Assembly: GCF_001676615.1 (NCBI RefSeq)
Contig: NZ_LYXZ01000041.1
Location: 61,554-125,553 of the forward strand
Source of the DNA: Labrys sp. WJW
Lineage (GTDB): Bacteria > Pseudomonadota > Alphaproteobacteria > Rhizobiales > Labraceae
Direction: 5' to 3'
Length of the DNA: 64,000 bases
The translations under genes and the position numbers were made by a program. Shown here in pieces: positions 45,901 to 53,517 of this stretch (its first letter is position 1; every line of letters starts with the position of its first letter). The notes beneath the pieces are model-generated. The model saw nothing but the letters and a program-made list of their open reading frames with translations. It was not told the DNA's origin and searched no databases.

Positions 45901-46075
45901 GCAAGGCGCGGATGGCGCGGCGGGTCGGCAGATAGAGCGTGGCACCTGCCAGCGCGAGCGGATCCTCACGCGGGGCAAAGCCTGGCAGCAGCCGGCCGTC
46001 CAGCAGGGCGTCGACCAGCGTCTCCAGAAAGGGCGTGCCGGGGGCGATGGTCAGGAGATTCGGGCGGTGCGCCAT
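42962..46075 (-). CDS. addB: Double-strand break repair protein AddB
   Basis: A 1037-residue partner of AddA with an inactive helicase-like N-terminal half (VIVAGSTGSIPATRDLIKAV near residue 237) and a C-terminal nuclease domain with RGTLIHGALERF and VAILDFKTGQAP near residue 913. I see no four-cysteine iron-sulfur cluster around the nuclease, unlike firmicute AddB. It starts at 46075 and leads the addB-addA operon. Confidence 0.94.
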   Translation of the reverse strand: MAHRPNLLTIAPGTPFLETLVDALLDGRLLPGFAPREDPLALAGATLYLPTRRAIRALRGIFLDRLGSDAALLPRLKALGEIDDDEIAFADDGGDDLPEPVAGLDRQVALTRLILQWSAALKQALLPIPGEEGAEPLLIPSSPGDAAGLAAELGNFLDGLQIDRVPPEAILNLGESHAGLYDKYWDITLRFLEIATVHWPEHLKEIGRGDAVLLRNARMEREAARLAENPRSGPVIVAGSTGSIPATRDLIKAVAAHPQGAVVLPGLDLELDAIGWNAIGKGEGAPGHPQAGLAALLADIGAERAAVTELASPPPSLALRAALVSQALRPAETTDLWAGRRHADPAAVAEAFAGVALVEAAHEGEEALAAALVLREALTVPGHRAALVTPNRQLAERVVTELGRWGIEADDSAGQPLTQTAPGLFTRLVLDAALHDFDPVTLLSLLKHPLARLGLARADLERAVTALEIGALRGPRPAGGPAGLVAALALGKASLGDPHCPPARLALGEEDWAGAEAMIEALAARLEPFAALLRQSDSLPAASFFAAHRAAVEALAEAVPDEGAGLMEGEAGEALTGFFDDLGTVAPEALCLPAHEYPGLFAALVAGRSVRGGDPKHPRIAIYGLLEARLLPVDRLVLAGLDESVWPPDVKTDPWLNRPMRAAIGLSPPEKRVGLAAHDFEQALGYGDVVITRSLKRGGSPSVPSRWLQRLGAFLGPAFDDVRRRGEFYCALARQLDAAEGPPPPLGAPKPKPPLALRPTRLSVTQIEHLVRDPYTIYARHILKLEPLDEIAMPPGAAERGTLIHGALERFAALCADGVPPDALARLMAIGEELFVPLADFPEVLAFWRPRFAAIAEFLVEWERERQPRLARVLSEIPGKLTWPTLAERAFTLSARADRIEVAADGRVAILDFKTGQAPTARQVEAGLAPQLALEMAMLLEAGFKDVPKPEALGDPAIVHLAGGGKGPSEKPLIFKDTTPVDVALQSLESLKALIDRFENEKTPYASLLHPMFKGRRYGDYDHLARVREWSVSAEEA

Positions 46076-46118
46076 GATGGGGAGATAAACAGCGCGATCG
46101 CCGCCCTGACAAGGGGTG

Positions 46119-46655
46119 TCAGGCCTCGATCTTCGTCGCGATGTTCAGCTTCGGCACGCGGAAGCCCATGGCGATCCAGGCGCCAAGCAGCTTGGCGTAG
46201 AAGGAAATCGTGTGGGTCTTCAGATTGGGAATGTCATTAGGCAGGCGGGACGCGTCGATGAGGTCGCCGACCATCGTGCGCATCTGCGGCTTCGGCCTCG
46301 CCTCTTCCGGCCACAGATGCGAATAAAGGCTGAGCCAATGGGCGCCCTTCATCTCCAGGAAGACGGGCGTGTTGCAACAGGTGGCGACGACGCGGCGTGA
46401 GCCGGCCTTGTCGGAAAGCCGGAATTCGCTCAGATACTCGGCGCCGGACAGGATTTTCACGCGATCCTTGCGGTATTCGGCGCTGGGCGTGGCCTCGTGG
46501 CAGGTCAGCATCGACCTAGCGCCGGGAAGCTTCGCCAGGCGCCCCGCGGCGGCCCGGCAGGAATTGCACAGGCATTCCGATACCAGGATCGGCGCACCCC
46601 TGACTTCCAGGCGTGCCCGTCCACAGTTGCAGCCGATCGTCATGGTCCCGCTCAT
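46119..46655 (-). CDS. GFA-family (CENP-V/GFA domain-like) zinc protein
   Basis: A 178-residue protein resembling the GFA family, named after glutathione-dependent formaldehyde-activating enzyme but mostly of unknown activity. Zinc-binding cysteines are seen in IGCNCGRARLEV and ECLCNSCRAAAG, and further on in VATCCNTPVF. Its ATG at 46655 overlaps the TetR stop (ATGA), so the pair is co-translated and probably under the same operator. A role in handling a reactive small molecule is a guess. Confidence 0.82.
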   Translation of the reverse strand: MSGTMTIGCNCGRARLEVRGAPILVSECLCNSCRAAAGRLAKLPGARSMLTCHEATPSAEYRKDRVKILSGAEYLSEFRLSDKAGSRRVVATCCNTPVFLEMKGAHWLSLYSHLWPEEARPKPQMRTMVGDLIDASRLPNDIPNLKTHTISFYAKLLGAWIAMGFRVPKLNIATKIEA

Positions 46656-47287
46656 TGCGTGTGCTCCCCGCTGAGATGAAACAGATGCCGGATATATCGG
46701 TCGAGGTGATCGAGGCTTTCCCGCGCCAGCCCGGGATCGTTGCCCGCCTTGGCCAGCACGAAGCCGCCCTGGATGACGGCCTGCGTGTGCCGCGCCAGGC
46801 TTTCGGCCGTCCAGTCGCCAGCGATGCCGCGCTCGCGCCGCGCCGCCTCGATATCGGCCTCCAGCGTAGCCGCATGGCCGAGGATGCTGTGCCCGCAGGC
46901 ATCGCGAATATCGGGCGCGGTCGCGTAGACTTCCTGTGCCATGGTGCCGACCAGGCAGGTGAATTCCGGAAGCTCGCCGATGATGATCGCCTTGCGGAAG
47001 GCGACATAAGCGAGAACCCGCTCCAAAGGATCTGCCGGGGCGTGATAAGGCGCCGCCTGGAAGAAGCCGGCGGTCGTCTCCTCCCAATATTCGGCGGCCG
47101 CGACGCCCAGGGCCTCCTTGCTGCCGAAATGGTGAAAGAAGGCGCCCTTGGTGACATCCGCCGCGCGGCAGATGTCATCGACCGAGGTGGCGGCGAAGCC
47201 CTTGGCGCGGATGACGTCCCTTGCCGCCTCCAGGAGGCGGTTGCGAGCATGGCCGCGTTCGGGCGATTGCTTGGTGGGTCTCGACAT
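46652..47287 (-). CDS. TetR/AcrR-family transcriptional regulator
   Basis: A 211-residue TetR-type repressor. The helix-turn-helix is TSVDDICRAADVTKGAFFHHFGSKEAL, near residues 35-61; the rest is an all-helical ligand domain with TAGFFQAAPYHAPADPLERVLAYV typical of the TetR_C group. A near-perfect palindrome 8 bp upstream of its start is the likely autoregulatory operator, controlling itself and the coupled GFA gene. Confidence 0.93.
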   Translation of the reverse strand: MSRPTKQSPERGHARNRLLEAARDVIRAKGFAATSVDDICRAADVTKGAFFHHFGSKEALGVAAAEYWEETTAGFFQAAPYHAPADPLERVLAYVAFRKAIIIGELPEFTCLVGTMAQEVYATAPDIRDACGHSILGHAATLEADIEAARRERGIAGDWTAESLARHTQAVIQGGFVLAKAGNDPGLARESLDHLDRYIRHLFHLSGEHTQ

Positions 47288-47294
47288 GCGACAT

Positions 47295-47316
47295 ACATAC
47301 CAAATGGTTGGTATGT
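47295..47316. promoter_or_regulatory. TetR-type operator
   Basis: ACATACCAA at 47295-47303 and TTGGTATGT at 47308-47316 are perfect 9-bp arms with an ATGG spacer, sitting 8 bp before the tetR start. Confidence 0.82.
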
Positions 47317-47531
47317 GTCAAGTGACCGTGATAGCTGCTGGTTTCCAGTCGGCTCCTGCCTCCCGACGGATGCGGCGGCTTCATGCAGACCCGAAACCCC
47401 ATTCAAAGTATTGAGGTCTGAAATCCAGACAGGGCGGTGCAACCCCTCACATATGAGGCATTTTCTGTTCGCCGCGCTCGACATCTCTATAAGATTCTGT
47501 TGCGATTTTTGACAATGTTTGCCAATTTATG

Positions 47532-47548
47532 CCATGCTGAAGGCATGG
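47532..47548. promoter_or_regulatory. Possible ParD operator
   Basis: CCATGC and GCATGG flank a 5-base spacer just upstream of the antitoxin start. A good -35 hexamer TTGACA is at 47509-47514. Antitoxins of this type usually repress their own promoter. Confidence 0.4.
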
Positions 47549-47556
47549 AGGCAGAT

Positions 47557-47811
47557 ATGGCAACGATGAACGTATCCCTGCCTGACCCCATGAAAGACTG
47601 GGTCGAGGCGCAAACAAGGACAGGCCGATACGCGAACGCCAGCGACTACGTTCGCGACCTGATCAGGAAAGATCAGGAGCGTAACGACAAAATTGCCGCG
47701 ATGCAGCAATTTGTCGATGACGGCTTGAAGAGCGATATCGGTTCTCGCTCGAAGGATGAGCTTTTCGCAGTGGCGAAGGCGCGGACTGAAGCCTCTCGCG
47801 GCAAGAAATAA
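47557..47811 (+). CDS. parD: ParD-family antitoxin
   Basis: An 84-residue antitoxin. The ribbon-helix-helix DNA-binding part is MATMNVSLPDPMKDWVEAQT and GRYANASDYVRDLIRKDQ (to about residue 45), followed by a toxin-wrapping tail. The start at 47557 has GGAGG 5-9 bp upstream; ATG at 47545 would add four residues. Its stop overlaps the toxin start by one base (TAATG), the usual antitoxin-first order. Confidence 0.93.
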   Translation: MATMNVSLPDPMKDWVEAQTRTGRYANASDYVRDLIRKDQERNDKIAAMQQFVDDGLKSDIGSRSKDELFAVAKARTEASRGKK

Positions 47812-48125
47812 TGGGTTTCCGCCTATCCTTCGCGGCGGAAGAAGACATCCTCGGCATTGCCGAGGAAGGCCTGCGTCTGTTCGGAACCGTGCAGGCCAAG
47901 CGATATCATGACGAATTGTTCGCGATCTTCGACCTGATCGCGGCAAATCCTCGCATGGCGCGCGAACGCCACGAGATTTCGCCGCCGGTGCGCATTCACC
48001 CCTTCAAGGCACATCTCGTTGTCTACAGGGTCGAGGATAACGGCGATATTCTTATTATCCGCATCCGGCATGGACACGAAGACTGGGCCGGAGACAGGTC
48101 AGATATCAAGTCGCAAGAAGACTGA
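47811..48125 (+). CDS. parE: ParE/RelE-family toxin
   Basis: A 104-residue type II toxin of the ParE branch, which poisons DNA gyrase in studied members. Typical segments are LSFAAEEDILGIAEEGLRLFG at the N-terminus, and VRIHPFKAHLVVYRVEDNGDILIIRIRHG near residue 60. The protein looks intact. It lies beside, but transcribed away from, the TetR-GFA-addBA block. Confidence 0.92.
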   Translation: MGFRLSFAAEEDILGIAEEGLRLFGTVQAKRYHDELFAIFDLIAANPRMARERHEISPPVRIHPFKAHLVVYRVEDNGDILIIRIRHGHEDWAGDRSDIKSQED

Positions 48126-48157
48126 CCGATGACAAATCGGCGCCAGCGCCTGCAACA

Positions 48158-48193
48158 TTTTGCGATTTGACGGAGCCATCTTGAATCGCAAAA
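48158..48193. repeat. Short palindrome related to the dispersed repeat
   Basis: TTTTGCGATT at 48158-48167 and AATCGCAAAA at 48184-48193 are perfect 10-bp arms, followed by CGCTATAG. The arms match the end of the ~100-bp dispersed repeat. It lies between convergent parE and enoyl-CoA hydratase genes. Confidence 0.65.
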
Positions 48194-48273
48194 CGCTATA
48201 GGGGCGGGTCTTCACACCCGCCAATTCCGGCACATACAGCGCTTCCAGGTTGGCCTGAAGACCGGCCTCCCGA

Positions 48274-49062
48274 TCACCGCCCCTTCCAGACCGGCGCGCG
48301 CTTTTCGACAAAGGCCCTGGCGCCTTCGCGAGAATCCTCGGAAAGCTGCATGGCCCGGTGCTCAGGCACCTTGCCGGCATAGACGTGCTCATAGGCTTCG
48401 CGCACGCCCATGCCTTCAGTGGCGGCGAGGATGGCCTTGACCGCGGCGATCGACAGCGGCGCGTTGGCCGCGATGGTGTCGGCCAGTTCCCGCGCCGTGG
48501 CCATCAGGTCGGCCATCGGCACGACGCGGTTGGCAAGGCCCCAACCATGGGCTTCCCGAGCCGTAAAGCGGCGCCCGGTGAGCAGCAACTCGCTGGCGAT
48601 GGCGAGTGGGATGCGGCGCGGCAGGCGCTGGATGCCGCCGGCATCGGCGACGAGGCCGACCGTCACTTCCGAGAGGGCGAATTCGGCGTGGTCGGCCACC
48701 ACCATCAGGTCGGCGGCCAGCGCCAGTTCACAGCCACCGGCGATGGCGACGCCGTTGACCGCCGCGATCACCGGCTTGGTCAGTTCCCAGAAGGCGGTCA
48801 GGCCGGCAAAGCCGCCCGGTCCGAAATCAGTATCCGGCTCTTCGGCACCGGAGGCGGCCGCCTTCAGGTCCCAACCGGCCGAGAAGATGCGCTCGCCGGC
48901 GCCGGTGAGGATGGCGACCCGCAGATCCGGATCGTCCTGCAAAGTGCGGAAGGCGGCATGCAGTGCCTTGGAGGTGGCAAGATCGATGGCATTCGCCTTG
49001 GGGCGATCCAGCGTGACCTCCAGCACCGCGCCGCGGCGTTCGAGCTTGACGGATTCGGACAT
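48274..49062 (-). CDS. Enoyl-CoA hydratase/isomerase (CaiD-like)
   Basis: A 262-residue crotonase-fold protein that adds water to, or isomerises, an enoyl-CoA. The oxyanion-hole segments are AGWDLKAAASG near residue 62 and NGVAIAGGCELALAADL near residue 103; the expected catalytic glutamates are in ALSEVTVGLVADAGGIQRLP. The pattern resembles crotonobetainyl-CoA hydratase CaiD. AGGAG precedes the start at 49062. It is the last gene of a six-gene same-strand string beginning with aruH. Confidence 0.9.
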   Translation of the reverse strand: MSESVKLERRGAVLEVTLDRPKANAIDLATSKALHAAFRTLQDDPDLRVAILTGAGERIFSAGWDLKAAASGAEEPDTDFGPGGFAGLTAFWELTKPVIAAVNGVAIAGGCELALAADLMVVADHAEFALSEVTVGLVADAGGIQRLPRRIPLAIASELLLTGRRFTAREAHGWGLANRVVPMADLMATARELADTIAANAPLSIAAVKAILAATEGMGVREAYEHVYAGKVPEHRAMQLSEDSREGARAFVEKRAPVWKGR

Positions 49063-49123
49063 GGCAATCTCCTGAAACAGGCCACACAGGCAAGCCCGTG
49101 CTCGCCCAGCAATCAATCCTTGC

Positions 49124-49153
49124 CGTCATTGCTTCGCTCCGCTCGCAATGACG
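49124..49153. repeat. Single palindrome unit, TCATTGCGAGC family
   Basis: CGTCATTGC at 49124-49132 and GCAATGACG at 49145-49153 form a 9-bp stem. It is a short relative of the 30-bp inverted repeat at 35866-35953 and sits between the CoA-ligase and hydratase genes. Confidence 0.75.
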
Positions 49154-49191
49154 ATATTGTCAGCGGGTTAATCCCGGTGGCGACACCACGA

Positions 49192-51258
49192 TCAATCCAG
49201 CATGCGTACCAGCGCGTCGGCAGCGACGGCGCCGCGCCCCTCGGGCAAGACGAAAAGCGGATTGACGTCGAGTTCGACCAGCCGGTCGGCGTGGCGCTCG
49301 GCGAAATCGGCAATCGCGAGGATGGCTTTGATGGTGCCGCGGATGTCGCCGCGCGGTTTGCCGCGGAAGCCTTCCAGCAGGCGGGCCACACGCAGGCTCA
49401 TCAGCTTTTCGCGGATCTCCTCGGCGGTGACGGGCAGCAGCATCACGGCTGCGTCCTTGAGCATCTCGACCAGCACGCCGCCGGCCCCGATGGTGAGCGT
49501 CGGGCCGAACTGGGGATCGCGCACCACGCCGACGATGAGTTCGGCGACGGCCCCCTCCACCATGCGTTCGACCAGGAAGCGATCACCCAGATGCGACATG
49601 GAGGCGACGGCGTCGGTCACGTCGGCCCGCGAGCGCAGGCCGAGCTTGACGCCGCCGACATCCGATTTATGAGCAATCTTGTCGCTGTGGATCTTGATCG
49701 CCACCGGAAAGCCGAGAGCGGCAGCCGTCGAGGCGGCCTCGATCGTCCCGGCGATGCGGCTCGGCGGCAGTTCCAGGCCGTGGCGGCCGAGCAGATGCTT
49801 GGATTCATATTCGCTGAGCAGGCGTGCCTTGCCGACATCGATGCGCGCGACCTTGCGCAGCGGGACGAGCTTTTCCCAGCCTGCGCGTGCCGCAGTGAAC
49901 TCGACGCCGTGGGTGATGGCGGTGAGCGCATCGCCCATACCCTGCATCGGCAGCACGCCGTCGGCGATCAGTGCCTTGGCATCGTCCTCCTGCATGTTCT
50001 CGGGCAGCGAGGACACCACGGCGGCCCGGGCTCCCGAGGCCGCGGCAGCACGGGTGATCGCGGCGCGGGCGGCGGCAAAGCCGCCATCCGGTACGAGGCC
50101 GCGATCGGTGCGCGGCTGGTCGAGGATCAGGAGGTTGAGGTCGAAGCCGGAGTTCAGCACCTCGGTGAAAACAGCCTCGTTGGCCGGCTCATTGCCCCAG
50201 ATATAGGTGTGGTAGTCGAGCGGGTTGGAAACATGCACCTTGTCGGTGAGCAGTTCCTGCAAGCGGGCGGCATTCTCCGCGGGGATCGGCGCGAACTCCA
50301 GGTCGCGGTCGGCCGCAAGGTCGGCGATCAGGGCCGCCTCGCCGCCCGAACAGCTCATCGAGGAGATGCGCTTGCCCGGCAGGCCGCCGAACAGGTGCAT
50401 GAGCTTGAGTGTCTCGACGAAGGCCGGGACGTCGACCACCCGCGCCACGCCGTAGCGGGCGAACAAGGCATTGTAGAGCGCATCGGCGCCGGCGAGCGAG
50501 GAGGTGTGACTCATGGCGATCTCGGAGCCGATCTCCGAGCGCCCGGTCTTCAGCACGACCAGGGGCACGCCCTTTTCCAGCGCCTTGATCGCCGCCTGGG
50601 AAAACAGGGCGACGTCGTCGATCGATTCCACATGCAGGCCGATGGCGGTGACGCGCTCATCCGCCAGCAGCGCCTCGATATAGTCGCCATGGTCGCCGAT
50701 CGCCTTGTTGCCGACGGCGATGACATAGGCGATGGGCAGCGCGCGCCGCTGCATGGTCATGTTGAGGGCGATGTTGCCGGACTGGGTGATAATGGCGACA
50801 CCCTTCTCCACCCGCTCGGCGCCATGGGTATCGGGCCAGAGCACGCAACCGTCGAGCAAATTGAGTACGCCATAGCAATTGGGGCCGACGATCGGCATGC
50901 CCTTGGCGAGCTCGACCAGCCTCTTCTGCAGGGCGGCCCCCTCTTCGCCGACCTCGGCGAAACCGGCGGCATAGCAGACGGCCGCACCGGCGCCACGCTC
51001 GGCAAGGGCTGCGACGATGTCGACCGTGGGCTCGCGCGGCGTCGCCACGAAAACCGCATCGGGCGCCTCCGGCAGATCGGCGACGGTCCGGTAGGCCTTG
51101 TGTCCGGCGATTTCGGTCTTCTCGGGATGAATGGGCCAGATCGGACCGGCATAGCCGATGCGGTCGCATTCACGGATGATCACGGAGGCCAATCGCCCCC
51201 CCGCGACGGCAATGTGGCGGGGTTTGAGCAGGCGGCGGAGGCCATCGACGACGGACAT
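49192..51258 (-). CDS. ADP-forming acyl-CoA synthetase (acetate-CoA ligase family)
   Basis: A 688-residue fused-subunit NDP-forming CoA ligase, which makes an acyl-CoA from an acid, CoA and ATP by way of a phosphohistidine. Domains in order: CoA-binding (to ~130, with VGPNCYGVLN), succinyl-CoA-ligase-like with the phosphohistidine motif MSHTSSLAGADALY near residue 250, and a C-terminal ATP-grasp domain (SEYESKHLLGRHGLELPPS, then PVAIKIHSDKIAHKSDVGGV). The acid is not evident; the neighbours suggest a gamma-substituted butyrate. Members of this superfamily also include the DMSP lyase DddX, so another chemistry is possible. Confidence 0.9.
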   Translation of the reverse strand: MSVVDGLRRLLKPRHIAVAGGRLASVIIRECDRIGYAGPIWPIHPEKTEIAGHKAYRTVADLPEAPDAVFVATPREPTVDIVAALAERGAGAAVCYAAGFAEVGEEGAALQKRLVELAKGMPIVGPNCYGVLNLLDGCVLWPDTHGAERVEKGVAIITQSGNIALNMTMQRRALPIAYVIAVGNKAIGDHGDYIEALLADERVTAIGLHVESIDDVALFSQAAIKALEKGVPLVVLKTGRSEIGSEIAMSHTSSLAGADALYNALFARYGVARVVDVPAFVETLKLMHLFGGLPGKRISSMSCSGGEAALIADLAADRDLEFAPIPAENAARLQELLTDKVHVSNPLDYHTYIWGNEPANEAVFTEVLNSGFDLNLLILDQPRTDRGLVPDGGFAAARAAITRAAAASGARAAVVSSLPENMQEDDAKALIADGVLPMQGMGDALTAITHGVEFTAARAGWEKLVPLRKVARIDVGKARLLSEYESKHLLGRHGLELPPSRIAGTIEAASTAAALGFPVAIKIHSDKIAHKSDVGGVKLGLRSRADVTDAVASMSHLGDRFLVERMVEGAVAELIVGVVRDPQFGPTLTIGAGGVLVEMLKDAAVMLLPVTAEEIREKLMSLRVARLLEGFRGKPRGDIRGTIKAILAIADFAERHADRLVELDVNPLFVLPEGRGAVAADALVRMLD

Positions 51259-51343
51259 GCGGTGGGACCTATGGAGACAAAGCAGGCGGGAAACCTCGCA
51301 CCCTAGGGAGGAGGCGTTGCTACAAGGTTGACGAGCACGGGAC

Positions 51344-51375
51344 CGGCGTCAATCTGCTCATGTAGATTGACGCCG
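51344..51375. promoter_or_regulatory. Perfect 12-bp-arm palindrome upstream of the CoA-ligase gene
   Basis: CGGCGTCAATCT at 51344-51355 and its exact complement at 51364-51375 flank GCTCATGT. It lies 86 bp upstream of the ligase start and 47 bp after the SIS stop. There is no U-tract, so an operator or RNA stem is more likely than a terminator. Confidence 0.6.
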
Positions 51376-51421
51376 CTTCGTGTAAAAATTCTGTCATGGA
51401 GCGCCCTCATGGATGACGGTC

Positions 51422-52159
51422 TCAAAGATGCGGGTTGCGCGGCCGATACCGCGCAACCAGCCCGGCATTGATCTCCTTGGCGCCGGGCATGTTGGCGCTG
51501 CGATAGATCGGGGCATTGCCGCCCTCGGCCTGCAGGCGCGCAGCCGCTTCCGCGAAGACCGCATTGAGCAGGGCCGCGCCGATCGAGGTCGACACCGGGC
51601 CCGTGCGCAATTCGCTGTCCGGCAGCGCCATCACGGCATCGCCGGGCGGAGCGCCATTGTCGAGCACGACATCGGCCAGGTCTGCAAGCCGGGGCCGACC
51701 CTGCGCCGCCTGGCTCGAATACTCGACGGAGGTGACGGCAATGACGGTGGCGCCGGTGGCCTTGCCGATCTCCGCCGCCTCGATGATGGCGGCATTGACA
51801 CCGCTGTTGGAGGCGATGAACAGCACGTCCCCAGCCCCGATCGGATAGCGCGCCAGCACGGGGGCGATCATGCCCGGGATGCGCTCGAAGGCGGTGCTGG
51901 CCACCGAGCCGTCATGCAGCATGGTCACCGCCGACAGGATCGGCACGGTCAAAGCCAGGCCACCGGCGCGGTAATGCGCCTCCTCGGCCAGCATATGGCT
52001 GTGGCCGGTGCCGAAGACATAGACCAGGCCGTCCTGCCGGGCCGTCCGCTCGACGGCCGCTGCCGCAGCGGCAATGGCATCGGCATTGGCCCAGAACAGG
52101 GCCCCGATGCGCCGGGTGAGATCGGCGAGATAGGCGGCGGCGGTCGGTATTTCGGTCAT
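51422..52159 (-). CDS. SIS-domain protein (sugar isomerase-like)
   Basis: A 245-residue SIS-domain protein, a fold that binds or isomerises phosphosugars. The phosphosugar-binding segments are YVFGTGHSHMLAEEAHYRAGG near residue 46 and DVLFIASNSGVNAAIIEAAEIG near residue 109. GGAAG lies before the start at 52159. No helix-turn-helix is present, so it is not an RpiR regulator. It interrupts an otherwise acyl-CoA-related gene string, and its role there is unclear. Confidence 0.85.
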   Translation of the reverse strand: MTEIPTAAAYLADLTRRIGALFWANADAIAAAAAAVERTARQDGLVYVFGTGHSHMLAEEAHYRAGGLALTVPILSAVTMLHDGSVASTAFERIPGMIAPVLARYPIGAGDVLFIASNSGVNAAIIEAAEIGKATGATVIAVTSVEYSSQAAQGRPRLADLADVVLDNGAPPGDAVMALPDSELRTGPVSTSIGAALLNAVFAEAAARLQAEGGNAPIYRSANMPGAKEINAGLVARYRPRNPHL

Positions 52160-52254
52160 GGCAATCTTCCGGGAACTGGCTGCTGCATGCGGGAGAGGCG
52201 TTCCTTCCTGCACGATCATGATGCTCCCGCCAAGCGCCGCCTTTTTCGCCCGCC

Positions 52255-53433
52255 TCAGCGCCCCTCATGCGGGCGCAGCATCTGCCGCGCAATGATCAGG
52301 CGCTGGATTTCGCTGGTACCGTCCCAGATGCGCTCGACCCTTGCATCCTTCCACCAGCCAGCGATCGGCAGGGTGTCCATCAGGCCCATGCCGCCGAAGG
52401 TCTGGATCGCCCTGTCGGTGAGCTTGCCGAGCATCTCGGAGGCCGCCAGCTTGGCCATGGCGAAATCGGCATCGGTGGCCTTGCCCTGGTCGAGCAGCCA
52501 GGCGGCCCGGAGCGTCAGGAGGTCGGCGGCCTCCAGCTCCACCGCGAGATCGGCAAGCGGGAAGGAGATGCCCTGGAACTGCGAGATCGACTGGCCGAAC
52601 TGCTTGCGCTGGCCGGCCCAGGCCAAGGTCTCGTCCATCACCCGGCGCGCTCGACCGACGGAGGTGGCGGCCACGGTGAGGCGGGTGGCACCGAGCCATT
52701 CGCTCATCAGGTCGAAGCCCTTGCCTTCCTCGCCGAGCAGCTGGTCGGCCGGAATGACACAGTCGTCGAAATAGAGCTCGCAATTGTGGTAGCCGCGATG
52801 CGACAGGGCGTGCGGGCCAGGGCGGATGGTCAGGCCGGGCGTGTCCTTGTCGACCAGGAAGCCGGAGATCTGGTTGCGCGGGCCGCGCTTGGTTTCTTCC
52901 GTGCCGGTGACGGCGAACAGGATGATGAAATCGGCCTTGTCGGCATGGCTGATGAAGTGCTTCTGGCCGTTGATGACATAGCTGTCGCCCAGCTTGGCAT
53001 CGTGTCTGCGGACGGCCTTGGTCTTCATCGAGCGCACGTCGGAACCGGCGCCCGGCTCGGTCATCGCCAGGCAGTCGACGCGCTCGCCGCGGATCGCTGG
53101 CAGCAGCCAACGCTCGCGCTGGGCCCCCCGGCAGCCCTGGAGGATGTTGGAGGGGCGGGCCACCACCATCTGCAGGCCGTAATTGGCCCGGCCGAGCTCG
53201 CGCTCCAGCAAAGCGATACCGACGGCATCGAGGCCGCCGCCGCCGAGCTCCACCGGCATGTTGGCGGCGTAGAGCCCGAGCTCCATCGCCTTCTTCTTGA
53301 TCTCGGCGGCGAGGTCGTCGGGCACTTCGTCGGTGCGCTCGACCAGCGCCTCATGCGGATAGAGCTCCTCCTCGACGAAACGGCGCACCGTTTCGACCAG
53401 CATGTCCTGCTCTTCGGTCAATGCGAACTGCAT
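52255..53433 (-). CDS. Acyl-CoA dehydrogenase
   Basis: A 392-residue FAD-dependent acyl-CoA dehydrogenase. Landmarks are LAMTEPGAGSDVRSMKT near residue 127, the AFDxF-like KQFGQSISQFQGISFPLADL near residue 287, and the C-terminal VERIWDGTSEIQRLIIARQML. At the place where most members carry the catalytic Glu (before Gly-Thr), this protein has Asp371. It is near full family length. It follows aruI on the same strand after 84 bp and would introduce a double bond next to the thioester for the hydratase to act on. Confidence 0.92.
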   Translation of the reverse strand: MQFALTEEQDMLVETVRRFVEEELYPHEALVERTDEVPDDLAAEIKKKAMELGLYAANMPVELGGGGLDAVGIALLERELGRANYGLQMVVARPSNILQGCRGAQRERWLLPAIRGERVDCLAMTEPGAGSDVRSMKTKAVRRHDAKLGDSYVINGQKHFISHADKADFIILFAVTGTEETKRGPRNQISGFLVDKDTPGLTIRPGPHALSHRGYHNCELYFDDCVIPADQLLGEEGKGFDLMSEWLGATRLTVAATSVGRARRVMDETLAWAGQRKQFGQSISQFQGISFPLADLAVELEAADLLTLRAAWLLDQGKATDADFAMAKLAASEMLGKLTDRAIQTFGGMGLMDTLPIAGWWKDARVERIWDGTSEIQRLIIARQMLRPHEGR

Positions 53434-53517
53434 GGCGCTTCCCCTCGGTACAACGGAATTCGATCGGCGCCCTTTCTAGTCTTTTCATGGCACCAATCAT
53501 GCCGATCACGACATGGA

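Noticed and set aside
48358..51306. 982-codon plus-strand frame opposite the hydratase and CoA-ligase genes
   Set aside because: Antisense shadow spanning two real genes and the gap between them; no domain is seen.
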